Origin: Acidobacteriota bacterium
Lineage (GTDB): Bacteria > Acidobacteriota > Terriglobia > Acidiferrales > UBA7541
Direction: 5' to 3'
Assembly (NCBI GenBank): GCA_003224195.1
Contig: QHYP01000154.1
Span: 4,399 to 25,850, forward strand
DNA length: 21,452 nt
Shown: positions 1-7,847 of the stretch, piece by piece
Layout: every line of letters starts with the position of its first letter
How positions within the stretch are numbered: position 1 is the stretch's first letter
Position numbers and translations under genes: made by a program
The notes under the pieces: generated by a model
Databases searched by the model: none
What the model saw: the letters and a program-made list of their open reading frames with translations, nothing else
What the model was told of the DNA's origin: nothing

Positions 1-390
1 CGCGTGCGCAATCTGCTTTGGCTTGTGACGCTGGCTGCACTGCTCGCCGCCGGGATGGCCGTGGGGGCCAGTTCCGCGGCCACGGTGCTCGAGCGGCGCA
101 TCGAGATCGGTCTGATGAAGGCGCTCGGCGCGAGTTCCGGTCGCGTCGGGGCGCTTCTGGCGGCGGAACAGTTGCTTCTGGCGTGCTTCGGCGGCGCTGC
201 GGGCTATGCGCTGGGAATTTTGCTCGCGCGCTTCCTGGGCGAGATGGTTTTCGGCGCGGCGCCCGGACCTTCGGTGCATGTGTTTGTCGTCGTTCTTGGT
301 TTGGCAGCCGTTGTGACGCTCGGGGGAAGCGCGGTCTCGTTGCTTCGTGCCGCGCGTTTCCGGCCGGCGCCGATTCTGCGAGGGGAATGA
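1..390 (+). CDS. FtsX-type ABC transporter permease, C-terminal part
   Basis: The gene enters from the left edge, so its true start and its periplasmic domain are outside the window. The visible 129 residues are the C-terminal FtsX core: a hydrophobic helix (LLWLVTLAALLAAGMAVGAS), then the cytoplasmic coupling segment ERRIEIGLMKALGAS, then two more membrane helices and the typical end FRPAPILRGE. The ERxxEIGxxKALGA motif is characteristic of MacB/LolC/FtsX-like permeases, where it contacts the ATPase. The stop overlaps the next start (ATGA), and the second permease and the ATPase follow without gaps, so the three proteins almost certainly form one transporter. Two FtsX permeases plus one ATPase is also the arrangement beside Ftr1/P19 iron uptake genes. 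Which substrate is moved cannot be read from this fragment. Confidence 0.9.
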   Translation, partial: RVRNLLWLVTLAALLAAGMAVGASSAATVLERRIEIGLMKALGASSGRVGALLAAEQLLLACFGGAAGYALGILLARFLGEMVFGAAPGPSVHVFVVVLGLAAVVTLGGSAVSLLRAARFRPAPILRGE

Positions 391-1523
391 TGTTCTGGCG
401 CATCCTACGGCGGCTTCTGTTCGCACACCGCGCGCGGCTGACACTCGTTCTCCTGGCTCTTGGCGCGGGTGCAGCGGTCACGGCTGCGCTGCTGAATCTC
501 GAAACCGACGCCGAGCATCGCCTGACCACTGAATTCCGCTCCTTCGGCGCGAACATCATCATCACCCCGCGCAACACGACTGCGCCGGCACTTTCCGCCG
601 CCACTCTCGATGAATCCGTCTACGAACGACTAGCCGCTCAGCAGGAAGCCGAGCGCTCGCGAAGCTCCGCGCTGCTTTACGTCATCGCTGAGGCCCGTGC
701 GCCAGCTTCGCCGGAATGGGTTCCCCTGGTTATCGCCGGCCACAAAGGCGATCCTCTCATCGCTGCTGAATTCGCCACGCTCGAATCTTCCCCGGGCCAT
801 GGAACGAACTGCATCTCAGGGACGAAGGTCGCGGCCCAACTTGGTGTTCGCGCGGGCGATCCTTTGCTCTTGCGGAACCGGGCTGTCGAACAAACCTGCC
901 GGATTTCTTCCGTCATTCGCTCCGGCGGGCAAGAGGACAATCAAATTTTCGTGCTTCTCGATACCGCGCAACGCCTTGCCTCGCTGCCCCAACGCGTCAG
1001 CCTGATCTTGGCTGGCTATTACGGCGCGCCGGAAGCCCTGCAAAAGCACATCGCTGACCTTGCCCAGCGAATTCCCGAAGCCGACGTGCGCGGCATCCGG
1101 CAATTCACCGAAGCGGAAGCAAAACTCTACACAAAGATTCGCAGCTTGCTCCTCGCGACCGTCGCTTTGATCCTCATTCTCACAGGGCTCTGCGTTCTCG
1201 CGGCGATGGCCGGCGTAGCGATGGAGCGCGAACGCGACGTCGGGACGATGAAGGCTCTGGGGGGTCCCTTCTCGCGCGTCTTGCGGCTGTTTTTGGCGGA
1301 AGCGGCGCTGCTTGGCCTGCTTGGGGGGGCGATTGGCGGCGCTGCGGGAATCGCGCTTTCGATCTGGCTCGGGAAGACAGTCTTCGGCGTAGCAGCGCAA
1401 CCGCGCCTGATTGTGTATCCTGTAGCCATAGGCCTGACGGTGCTTGTCGCCATTGCCGGCGCATTTCCCCTGCGGAGGCTGGCAGGTGTTCGTCCGGGCG
1501 AGATTCTTCGAGGTGTTTCGTGA
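387..1523 (+). CDS. FtsX/MacB-type ABC transporter permease
   Basis: This 378-aa protein has the full MacB-type layout: a cytoplasmic start (MMFWRILRRLLFAHRARL), one membrane helix at about residues 18-37, an extracytoplasmic domain at about 40-250, then three membrane helices. The coupling motif ERERDVGTMKALGGPFSR lies between the second and third helix. The start is ATG at 387 or the adjacent in-frame ATG at 390; both overlap the stop of the preceding permease. Its own stop overlaps the ATPase start by four bases, so translation is probably coupled. The sequence FRSFGANIIITPRN after the first helix resembles permeases that accompany ferrous-iron uptake loci. That resemblance is from memory. 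Transport direction and substrate are not shown by the sequence. Confidence 0.93.
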   Translation: MMFWRILRRLLFAHRARLTLVLLALGAGAAVTAALLNLETDAEHRLTTEFRSFGANIIITPRNTTAPALSAATLDESVYERLAAQQEAERSRSSALLYVIAEARAPASPEWVPLVIAGHKGDPLIAAEFATLESSPGHGTNCISGTKVAAQLGVRAGDPLLLRNRAVEQTCRISSVIRSGGQEDNQIFVLLDTAQRLASLPQRVSLILAGYYGAPEALQKHIADLAQRIPEADVRGIRQFTEAEAKLYTKIRSLLLATVALILILTGLCVLAAMAGVAMERERDVGTMKALGGPFSRVLRLFLAEAALLGLLGGAIGGAAGIALSIWLGKTVFGVAAQPRLIVYPVAIGLTVLVAIAGAFPLRRLAGVRPGEILRGVS

Positions 1524-2602
1524 GCGGCCAGGTCATCGTCGATTCCTTGGTGAAGCAGTACGGCGCCTTGCGCGCGCTGGATGGACTCACTGTCAGCATC
1601 AATGGGGGCGAATGGATCGCTCTGATGGGGCCGTCGGGCTCCGGCAAGACGACGTTAATCAATATCCTTGGGGGTCTCGACGCGCCCACATCGGGCTACG
1701 TCCTGGTGGACGGCGTCGAAGTCTCGCGGCTCAGTGAAGCCGAACTCGACCGCTACCGGGCGGAAAAAGTCGGCTTCGTCTTCCAACAGTTTCATCTCGT
1801 GCCGTATCTCACGGCGCTCGAAAACGTGATGCTCGCCCAGTATTTTCATAGCGTCACGGATGAGAGGCAGGCCGCGGAAGCGCTCTGCCGCGTGGGCCTG
1901 GGCGACCGGCTCGCGCATCTGCCCGCCCAACTCTCCGGCGGCGAACAACAGCGCGTGGCCATCGCCCGCGCGCTCATCAACGAGCCGAAACTCATCCTGG
2001 CCGACGAGCCCACGGGAAACCTCGACGAAGCCAACGAAGAAATCATCATGCGGATTTTCCGCCAGCTGCACCGGGCAGGCCACGCGATCCTGATGGTCAC
2101 GCACGACCCGGCGATTGCCCGGCAGGCAGACCGACGCATCGAGCTGGCTCACGGCCGGCTGGCGCAGGACACAGCCACGTCCACCGACGACGAAGTGCGC
2201 TTCGATCACCTGCTCGAGCAGATCTGGATCTGCGGCGAAGAGGGCACGTCGACGCGCGTGGACCTGATCCGGGCGCGGGGGGAATCGGATCCCGCGCGCA
2301 CGCTCGGCCGCCTGGTTGATCTGCGCTTGGTCGAGATGCGCAGCAGCGAAGTGCAGCTCACCGATCGCGGCAGCCGCCGCGCCCGCGACGTCGTCCGCCG
2401 CCACCGCCTCGCCGAGCGACTCTTCCGCGACACCTTCTCGATTGAAGATCCCGAAGCCCACAACCAGGCCTGCAAGTTCGAGCACATCATCAGCCCGGAG
2501 CTCGACCAGCGCATCTGCACATTTTTGGGGCATCCGAAAACTTGCCCGCACGGCAATCCGATTCCGCCGGGCGATTGCTGCCCCAACGGCAAGAATCCCT
2601 AG
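1520..2602 (+). CDS. ABC transporter ATPase fused to a DtxR-type metal-sensor domain
   Basis: Residues 1-218 are a LolD/MacB-type ATPase: Walker A GPSGSGKTT at 37-45, Q-loop near 89, signature LSGGEQQR at 138-145, Walker B LILADE at 158-163, H-loop His195. Such ATPases are usually about 220-240 aa; this one has 360. Residues about 225-349 match an iron-dependent repressor of the DtxR/IdeR/MntR family: a winged helix (about 230-290), then the dimerisation helix RRHRLAERLFRD and the metal block AHNQACKFEH. By alignment, DtxR ligands His79, Glu83, His98, Cys102, Glu105 and His106 are kept as His295, Glu299, His314, Cys318, Glu321 and His322; the Met10 position is His230. The C-terminal SH3 domain is absent and the tail carries extra Cys (342, 353, 354). 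The start overlaps the upstream permease. The likely role is a metal-responsive transporter ATPase, with possible DNA binding. The GTG start is in the overlap. Confidence 0.92.
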   Translation: MSGQVIVDSLVKQYGALRALDGLTVSINGGEWIALMGPSGSGKTTLINILGGLDAPTSGYVLVDGVEVSRLSEAELDRYRAEKVGFVFQQFHLVPYLTALENVMLAQYFHSVTDERQAAEALCRVGLGDRLAHLPAQLSGGEQQRVAIARALINEPKLILADEPTGNLDEANEEIIMRIFRQLHRAGHAILMVTHDPAIARQADRRIELAHGRLAQDTATSTDDEVRFDHLLEQIWICGEEGTSTRVDLIRARGESDPARTLGRLVDLRLVEMRSSEVQLTDRGSRRARDVVRRHRLAERLFRDTFSIEDPEAHNQACKFEHIISPELDQRICTFLGHPKTCPHGNPIPPGDCCPNGKNP

Positions 2603-2649
2603 CGATGCGAATCTCACCGTGAAGCGATTCCCATCGGGCGCGATGCGTC

Positions 2650-3033
2650 ATGCCCATACCGATTGACACGCGAAGAAAGCCGACAAGCGTGAAGGTTCAC
2701 GTTTCGAGCGGGGCAGGCGTGGACATCGCCTGGTCGGACGGCCACGCGAGCCACTATGATTTTACGTATCTGCGCGAACACTGCCCCTGCGCCACCTGCA
2801 ACGACGAGCGAGAGAAAAAGAAGGCATTCTCGGCGGCCGTTCCCGCGGCGCCTGCGGCGCTGCCAATTTTCAAGCCGCGCCCGCGCGCCCAAGCGGCGAC
2901 GTCTGTGGGGAATTACGCCATCCAGATCAGCTACAGCGACGGCCACGGCACCGGCATTTACAGCTACGATTACCTGCGCACCTTGTGCCCTTGCGCGGAG
3001 TGCGAGAAGGAATTCCGCGCGTCCGCTGAGTAA
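2650..3033 (+). CDS. DUF971 (gamma-butyrobetaine hydroxylase N-domain-like) protein
   Basis: This 127-aa protein has the DUF971 fold signature: WSDGH at 28-32, YLREHCPCATC at 40-50, then after an Ala/Pro-rich linker YSDGH at 95-99 and YLRTLCPCAEC at 109-118. In human gamma-butyrobetaine hydroxylase the matching CxCxxC plus a His binds structural zinc; here that would be Cys45, Cys47, Cys50 and His99. The second CPCAEC (113-118) is additional. DUF971 proteins stand alone or are fused to Mrp/ApbC iron-sulfur carrier proteins in bacteria, so a role in metal or Fe-S handling is plausible. It lies 47 bases downstream of the ATPase-DtxR gene on the same strand and may belong to the operon. No clear Shine-Dalgarno precedes the ATG. 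The exact function is unknown. Confidence 0.85.
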   Translation: MPIPIDTRRKPTSVKVHVSSGAGVDIAWSDGHASHYDFTYLREHCPCATCNDEREKKKAFSAAVPAAPAALPIFKPRPRAQAATSVGNYAIQISYSDGHGTGIYSYDYLRTLCPCAECEKEFRASAE

Positions 3034-3207
3034 GAGCGCTTTACTGCCTGAGGGCCTGAAACAGCTTCGCGATTTCCTATCGCTCGATGGATCGCCGCCC
3101 GCCAGACGCGGCGCTGCCTGGCCTGGAAGATTAGCGGCGCAATGCGCTATCGTATGGCGGCACCGATGCGTCCAAATCGGATGAATCACGCAAGGGGAGG
3201 AAACTCG

Positions 3208-3765
3208 ATGCGGAAATATCTTTTTTTGCACTGTGTAGCTGCTTTTTTGAGTGTTGGCGTGCTGGCCGCTCCTGCTCTGAGCCAGATGGGCGGGCAGGAT
3301 AAGAGCAAGCGTCCCAGCCCGCCAGCGAAGGCGGAGTGCAAGCTCGCGGGCGGCAAGTCCATCACGGTGGACTACTCAAGCCCGCGGATGAAAGGGCGAA
3401 AGATTTATGGCGGGCTCGTGCCCTTCGGCGAGGTGTGGCGCGCCGGCGCGAACGAAGCGACCACATTCGTAACCACAACGGACCTGACCGTGGGAGGCAA
3501 GCCCGTGCCCGCCGGAAGCTACACCATCTTCGCGATCCCCAATCAAGACAAGTGGTGGCTCGTCATCAGCAAGAAAACCGGCGAGTGGGGAACCGATTAT
3601 CCCGGAGAGGCGAACGATCTCGCGCGTGTGGATATGAAGGTGTCGCAACTGCCGTCAGCCGTTGAGAATTTCACGATCGCATTTGACCAGACGGGCGGCG
3701 GCTGCACGCTGCGCATGGATTGGGAGACGACCCGGGCTTCGGCTGAAATCTCCCCGAAGAAGTAG
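3208..3765 (+). CDS. Secreted DUF2911 family protein
   Basis: The 185-aa product starts at the ATG after a strong Shine-Dalgarno (AGGGGAGGA, 3193-3201); an in-frame upstream ATG at 3142 lacks one. Residues 1-25 form a signal peptide (basic MRKY, hydrophobic core, probable cut after PALS), so the protein is exported. The rest matches DUF2911: DYSSPRMKGRKIYGGLVPFG, then EVWRAGANEATTF, GGKPVPAGSYTIFAIP and KWWLVISKKTGEWGTDY, a beta-rich domain common in Acidobacteriota and Bacteroidetes. The biochemical role of the family is not known to me. The gene stands alone, with 174 bases before it and 176 after. No promoter was convincing. Confidence 0.88.
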   Translation: MRKYLFLHCVAAFLSVGVLAAPALSQMGGQDKSKRPSPPAKAECKLAGGKSITVDYSSPRMKGRKIYGGLVPFGEVWRAGANEATTFVTTTDLTVGGKPVPAGSYTIFAIPNQDKWWLVISKKTGEWGTDYPGEANDLARVDMKVSQLPSAVENFTIAFDQTGGGCTLRMDWETTRASAEISPKK

Positions 3766-3859
3766 TTGCCGCTTGCGGGCTCTGCTCGGCACGTTGCGCT
3801 GGTCGTGTGAACATCGCGGATCTTGCGTGGCAGGCGCGGAAATCGCGAGGCTGTGGCGG

Positions 3860-3885
3860 CTAGTGCCGTTCCAACTATTTGGAAC
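3860..3885. repeat. Partial copy of the 18-base terminal repeat, forming a short hairpin
   Basis: Seventeen bases (3860-3876) are identical to the left end of the inverted-repeat element at 9927. They run into a perfect 7-bp hairpin, GTTCCAA (3868-3874), loop CTAT, TTGGAAC (3879-3885). It lies in the 176-base gap between the DUF2911 gene and the APC permease; I see no other structure in that gap. It looks like a collapsed or solo copy of the same dispersed repeat. Confidence 0.7.
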
Positions 3886-3941
3886 CAACCTGAGCTCCGC
3901 ATTCGGTCCTCATACTCCGCCAAGCGCCAACTACCGCGTAC

Positions 3942-6215
3942 ATGAGTCCGCCAACGAATGGTTCCGTGGCCCCAATGAATCGGGCCAGCAGCATCCCGCG
4001 CGTCCTGGTCGCGACGACCGCCCTCCTCAGCTTCATCTCCTTCTGGCGCGCCGCCGCCATCGTGCTGAATGACCTGGCCTCCTCGGCGTACTACGCGGGC
4101 GGCGAATCGGAAGGCTACATCGGCAAGGCTGCCCCCTGGTTCATTCTGGGAATCATGCTGTTTTCGTATGCCGTGCGGGCGGTGTATGTCGAAAGCTGCA
4201 GCATGTTCGTTCGCGGCGGCGTCTACCGTGCCGTCAAGCAGGCGCTGGGCGGCACGCTGGCGAAATTCAGCGTGTCTGCGCTGATGTTCGACTATGTGCT
4301 TACCGGTCCGATCAGCGGCGTTGCCGCCGGACAGTATCTTGCGGGCCTGGTGAACGAACTCTTCGGCTATTTCCATCTCCATCTGCACCTTGCGCCCGGT
4401 CTATCGGCTGCCACCTTCGCGATCGGCGTCACCTTGTATTTCTGGTGGCAAAACATCAAGGGCATTCCGGAATCCAGCCACAAGGCGATGCGCATCATGC
4501 AGGTCACCACCGTGATGGTAGTGATCCTGATCGGTTGGTGCGGCTACACCGCGTGGATCCGCCACGCGCCACTGCCGCCGCTGCCGCGGCCGCAGAATCT
4601 GAAGCTCGGACCGAACGCCATGGGGTGGCTGTACGGATTTCACTTCACTCATTTCGCCGGTCTGCTGGCGGTCCTCATCGGGCTGGGTCACTCCGTACTG
4701 GCCATGAGCGGCGAAGAATCGCTTGCCCAGGTCTATCGCGAGATCGAGCATCCGAAGCTCCCGAACCTGAGAAAAACGGGACTCGTCATTTTCATTTACA
4801 GCCTGGTATTCACTTCGCTGGTGTCTTTCTTTGCCGTGATGATCATCCCCGACGCCGACCGGCAGAACTATCTTCAGAATCTCATCGGCGGCCTTGCGAT
4901 GAACCTACAGGGACCGCTCCCCGCACGGCTGATCTTTCACGGATTTGTCGTGGTGGTGGGCACGATGATCCTGGCCGGCGCGGTGAATACGGCGATTGTG
5001 GGCTCGAACGGTGTGCTGAACCGCGTTTCGGAAGATGGAGTGCTTGCGGACTGGTTCCGGCAGCCGCACCGCAAGTTCGGCACGTCGTACCGGATTATCA
5101 ATATCATCGCGGGGCTGCAGATCCTGACGATTCTGATCAGCCGCGGCAACGTGTCGTTTCTCGCGAATCTCTATGCCTTCGGCGTGATCTGGAGTTTCGC
5201 GATGAATAGCCTTTCGGTCCTCGTGCTGCGCTACAAGCAGCCGGGCGAGCGTGAGTATCAGGTGCCGCTCAACTTCCGAATCGGCGGAGTCGAAATCCCC
5301 GTTGGCCTCGGCTTGATCGCGCTGATCCTGTTCGCGATCGCTGTTGTGAACCTGTTCACCAAGCCCGCCGCTACGGTTTCGGGAGTGGTGTTCTCCATCC
5401 TGCTCTTCCTTGTGTTCACGTTCTCGGAGCGTTCCGCCCGCCGTACGGCTGGTGCAGGCAACATGCAAGCCATGGATCAATTCAATCTCGAACAGGAAAG
5501 TGAACTGACACCGGCCGCCCTCGACGTGCGCCCTGGCAATATCCTCGTTCCGGTCAGCAACATTCACAAGTTGTACCACCTGGGGAACGTGCTCGACCGC
5601 ATCAAGCCCGGGCGTCGCGACGTCGTCGTTCTTCACGTGCGCTTGCTGCGGCGCTCGGCGTCGGGCGAATACGATCTCGAAGCCCAGCAACTCTTTGGCA
5701 GCATCGAACAGCAGCTCTTTTCGCAGGCGTTGGCGATAGCGGAAAAGCGCGGCAAGTCGATCCGCCTCGCGGTCGTTGCGGCCAACGATTTGTGGGAAGG
5801 TATTCTTCGTGCCGCTGAGTCGCTCGAATCGAGCACGATTGTTTTCGGCCACTCGGCCAAATGGAGCAGCGAAGAAGAGGCGCGGCACATTGGTGAGGCC
5901 TGGGAAAAGCTCGGCGATCCGAAGCCGCAATTCAATCTGGAAATCCACTTGCCCAATGGGGACAAGATCTACAAAGTCCTCGGCCCCCACGCGCCCAACC
6001 TCACGACCAACGAAGTAAACCTACTGCACCGGCTTTGGCTGCACTTGAGCGAAGTTCTTGCGCCCGAAGAGCTGCATCACCACGACGTGGTGCACTTTGC
6101 GCTGCAGGAAGTGCAAAAGGAAATGGATGAGGGCCACGAAGACGAGGTTGTTGCGCGTTTGCGCGAACACCTCGAAACCAATAAGCGCAAGCGCAACGGC
6201 GGCAAGCCCAACTGA
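3942..6215 (+). CDS. APC-superfamily permease with C-terminal USP-like domain
   Basis: The protein has 757 residues. Roughly residues 25-510 are an APC-type transporter with about twelve hydrophobic helices; LNDLASSAYYAGGESEGYIG near the start corresponds to the unwound first helix of APC proteins. From about residue 530 (GNILVPVSNIHKLYHLGNVL) a soluble domain of about 160 residues follows, with the Rossmann-like pattern of a universal stress protein (DVVVLHVRLL, SSTIVFGHSAK). A charged helical tail rich in His, Glu and Lys ends the protein. APC-plus-USP architecture is known for amino-acid permeases and for the potassium importer KimA, so the substrate could be an amino acid or potassium. 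Start choice is uncertain: neither ATG 3942 nor ATG 3975 has a clear Shine-Dalgarno. It is flanked by a repeat upstream and convergent genes downstream. Confidence 0.85.
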   Translation: MSPPTNGSVAPMNRASSIPRVLVATTALLSFISFWRAAAIVLNDLASSAYYAGGESEGYIGKAAPWFILGIMLFSYAVRAVYVESCSMFVRGGVYRAVKQALGGTLAKFSVSALMFDYVLTGPISGVAAGQYLAGLVNELFGYFHLHLHLAPGLSAATFAIGVTLYFWWQNIKGIPESSHKAMRIMQVTTVMVVILIGWCGYTAWIRHAPLPPLPRPQNLKLGPNAMGWLYGFHFTHFAGLLAVLIGLGHSVLAMSGEESLAQVYREIEHPKLPNLRKTGLVIFIYSLVFTSLVSFFAVMIIPDADRQNYLQNLIGGLAMNLQGPLPARLIFHGFVVVVGTMILAGAVNTAIVGSNGVLNRVSEDGVLADWFRQPHRKFGTSYRIINIIAGLQILTILISRGNVSFLANLYAFGVIWSFAMNSLSVLVLRYKQPGEREYQVPLNFRIGGVEIPVGLGLIALILFAIAVVNLFTKPAATVSGVVFSILLFLVFTFSERSARRTAGAGNMQAMDQFNLEQESELTPAALDVRPGNILVPVSNIHKLYHLGNVLDRIKPGRRDVVVLHVRLLRRSASGEYDLEAQQLFGSIEQQLFSQALAIAEKRGKSIRLAVVAANDLWEGILRAAESLESSTIVFGHSAKWSSEEEARHIGEAWEKLGDPKPQFNLEIHLPNGDKIYKVLGPHAPNLTTNEVNLLHRLWLHLSEVLAPEELHHHDVVHFALQEVQKEMDEGHEDEVVARLREHLETNKRKRNGGKPN

Positions 6216-6286
6216 AACGCGCCTCGGCAACTCGCGATCCGCCCCCGGAAATCGCCAAGAGAGCCTTCTCAACGAAAGAAATGCGT

Positions 6287-6646
6287 TTAGCGCGGACGCA
6301 GGGAAAGAAGCGAGCCGAGGACTCCGCGCGCCACAAGCAACAGGCCCGCGAAGGTGAGCAGCGGTCCAACCCACGCAAACGGCACGCGCGCAATCGCCAC
6401 CATCATCACACCGACAAGCACGAGCGAAAGTCCCCTCGTCCAATTCTGCCAGCGCGCCCGCCACTCGCCGGGCTTGTAGAACGCGCGCAGCCCCCACAGG
6501 ATGAGCGCGACGCTCGCGATCACCCAGGCGAGCGAGCGCCGGTCGAAAAACAATCGGCCCGACAATCCCAGCCAGACGAGCAGACCGCCGAGGAGAAGAA
6601 AAATCAACTCCGTGATCAGGCGGAAAAGGCGGTCGGGAGTGAGCAT
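6287..6646 (-). CDS. Small four-helix membrane protein, function unknown
   Basis: The 119-aa product has four hydrophobic stretches at about residues 11-28, 38-56, 72-87 and 90-108, joined by short charged loops (SGRLFFDRRS, KPGEWRARWQNWTRG), so it is very likely an inner-membrane protein. No enzymatic motif is visible and I do not recognise the family. It begins 14 bases after the cyclophilin stop on the same strand, so the two are probably co-transcribed. It converges on the APC permease with 71 bases between the stops; no clear terminator is seen there. Confidence 0.7.
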   Translation of the reverse strand: MLTPDRLFRLITELIFLLLGGLLVWLGLSGRLFFDRRSLAWVIASVALILWGLRAFYKPGEWRARWQNWTRGLSLVLVGVMMVAIARVPFAWVGPLLTFAGLLLVARGVLGSLLSLRPR

Positions 6647-6660
6647 CGCCCGGCGCGTCG

Positions 6661-7188
6661 TCAGGCCACGCGTTCGATTTTGAGCGTTTTGAGGACCACG
6701 GGCGTGCGCGGGCGGTCGCCCGAATCGCGCGGCACGTTGGAGATTTTGTCGGCCACGTCCTGGCCCTCAACGACCTCGCCAAAAATGGTGTGGCGGTCAT
6801 CGAGGTGCGGCGTCGGCGCAACGGTGATGAAAAACTGGCTGCCGTTCGTTCCCGGTCCGGCGTTGGCCATCGAAAGTTTCCCGGCTTTCGAGTGGCGCAA
6901 CGACGGATGAAATTCGTCCTTGAACGCATAGCCCGGCCCGCCGCGGCCGTCGCCGCGCGGACAGCCGCCCTGAATCATGAATTTCGGAATCACGCGATGG
7001 AAGGCGAGCCCGTCGTAATAAGGCCGCTTCGCTGGCTTGCCGGTCGCGGCGTCGCTGAACTCCTTCGTGCCTTCCGCGAGCCCGACAAAGTTTTTCACTG
7101 TTTCCGGCGCCTCCTTCTCAAACAGCCGGCAAACAATCTTGCCCAGCGAAGTCTCAAACACGGCGTAGGTTCCGGCAGGTCGGCTCAT
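6661..7188 (-). CDS. Cyclophilin-type peptidyl-prolyl cis-trans isomerase
   Basis: This 175-aa cyclophilin catalyses proline cis-trans isomerisation during protein folding. Diagnostic residues are present: FHRVIPKFMIQGG at 63-75 with catalytic Arg65 and Gln73, GPGTNGSQFFIT at 111-122, and HTIFGEVVEG at 133-142. His128 replaces the tryptophan of cyclosporin-sensitive eukaryotic enzymes, as in many bacterial members. There is no signal peptide, so it is cytoplasmic. The chosen ATG is preceded by GGAAGGAG with five bases spacing; a start eleven codons upstream lacks this. A loop with FSDAATGKPAKRPYYDG is a typical bacterial insertion. The small membrane protein follows 14 bases downstream. Confidence 0.95.
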   Translation of the reverse strand: MSRPAGTYAVFETSLGKIVCRLFEKEAPETVKNFVGLAEGTKEFSDAATGKPAKRPYYDGLAFHRVIPKFMIQGGCPRGDGRGGPGYAFKDEFHPSLRHSKAGKLSMANAGPGTNGSQFFITVAPTPHLDDRHTIFGEVVEGQDVADKISNVPRDSGDRPRTPVVLKTLKIERVA

Positions 7189-7278
7189 GCAAGCTCCTTC
7201 CGTGCGAAGGGCATCGTACACGAATCCTCATGCGCCGCGCCAGTCGGCCACGCCAGTAATCTGGGCGAAAGGGACTTC

Positions 7279-7800
7279 CTACCAGCCTTTTTGTTCGCGC
7301 AGCTCGGTGATGTGCGCGGTGTGGTGGCGGCCGTGCCAGGCGTAGAGGAAGAGCATCCAATCGAGTGTGCGCACACCGTGCTCAGGATGGACGAAGGTGC
7401 GAGCGAAGTCCGCCGCGGTCAGCGAACGCAATAAACGCACCCAGCGGTCGTGCAGCGGCTCGAGCAGAGCGAGTGATACCGCGACCGGCGCCGACTTGGC
7501 GTCCGCCAGTTCCGCCCACCGCGCTTCTTCATACGGCTTGATCGTGGGCTGATTTTCCGTCAGTGCCAGGCGGAAGCGCACATACGCATTGAGATGGCTG
7601 TCCGGAACGTGATGCACCACTTGGCGCACGGTCCAGCCGCCGTCGCGGTAAGGTGTATCGAGCTGCGCGTCGTTCAGGCCGCTGAGCGCGGCCTTGAGTT
7701 TCGCCGGCGTCGCGGCGATGGAGTCAATCGCCTGCTGTCGCAACGCAGGTGTCGCTTCCTGCGGCGGAGTGTATTTTCCGATCGGGTAGCGCGGATCCAT
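7279..7800 (-). CDS. YfiT/DinB-superfamily metal-dependent protein (putative thiol S-transferase)
   Basis: The 173-aa protein matches the YfiT branch of the DinB four-helix superfamily: N-terminal DPRYPIGKYTPP, then VRQVVHHVPDSHLNAYVR and the C-terminal HGRHHTAHITELREQ. The metal triad is probably His63 or His64 with His156 and His160, as in Bacillus YfiT, which binds nickel. Some relatives are bacillithiol S-transferases (BstA), so a detoxifying thiol transferase is possible; whether this organism makes bacillithiol is unknown from this window. The start has a good Shine-Dalgarno (GAGGAG) and a strong promoter lies just upstream. It is transcribed divergently from trxB. Confidence 0.88.
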   Translation of the reverse strand: MDPRYPIGKYTPPQEATPALRQQAIDSIAATPAKLKAALSGLNDAQLDTPYRDGGWTVRQVVHHVPDSHLNAYVRFRLALTENQPTIKPYEEARWAELADAKSAPVAVSLALLEPLHDRWVRLLRSLTAADFARTFVHPEHGVRTLDWMLFLYAWHGRHHTAHITELREQKGW

Positions 7801-7847
7801 TTCTCTTTCTCCTCGGTCAATTCAGGTTGAGCAGCAGCCGTGCGGCC

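Noticed and set aside
1655..2617. Long open frame on the minus strand opposite the ATPase-DtxR gene (320 aa)
   Set aside because: No domain or export signal is visible; the plus strand has Walker motifs and DtxR ligands across the same bases. It is a high-GC shadow frame.
3766..3941. Promoter before the APC permease
   Set aside because: No hexamer pair with usable spacing was found in this gap.
4905..5990. Minus-strand open frame of 361 aa inside the APC permease
   Set aside because: Composition is rich in Arg, His and Asp without membrane segments or motifs, while the plus strand encodes continuous transporter helices.
6021..6929. Minus-strand open frame of 302 aa spanning the cyclophilin and small membrane gene
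   Set aside because: Frame is different from the cyclophilin and has low-complexity Arg/Ala composition; no motif.
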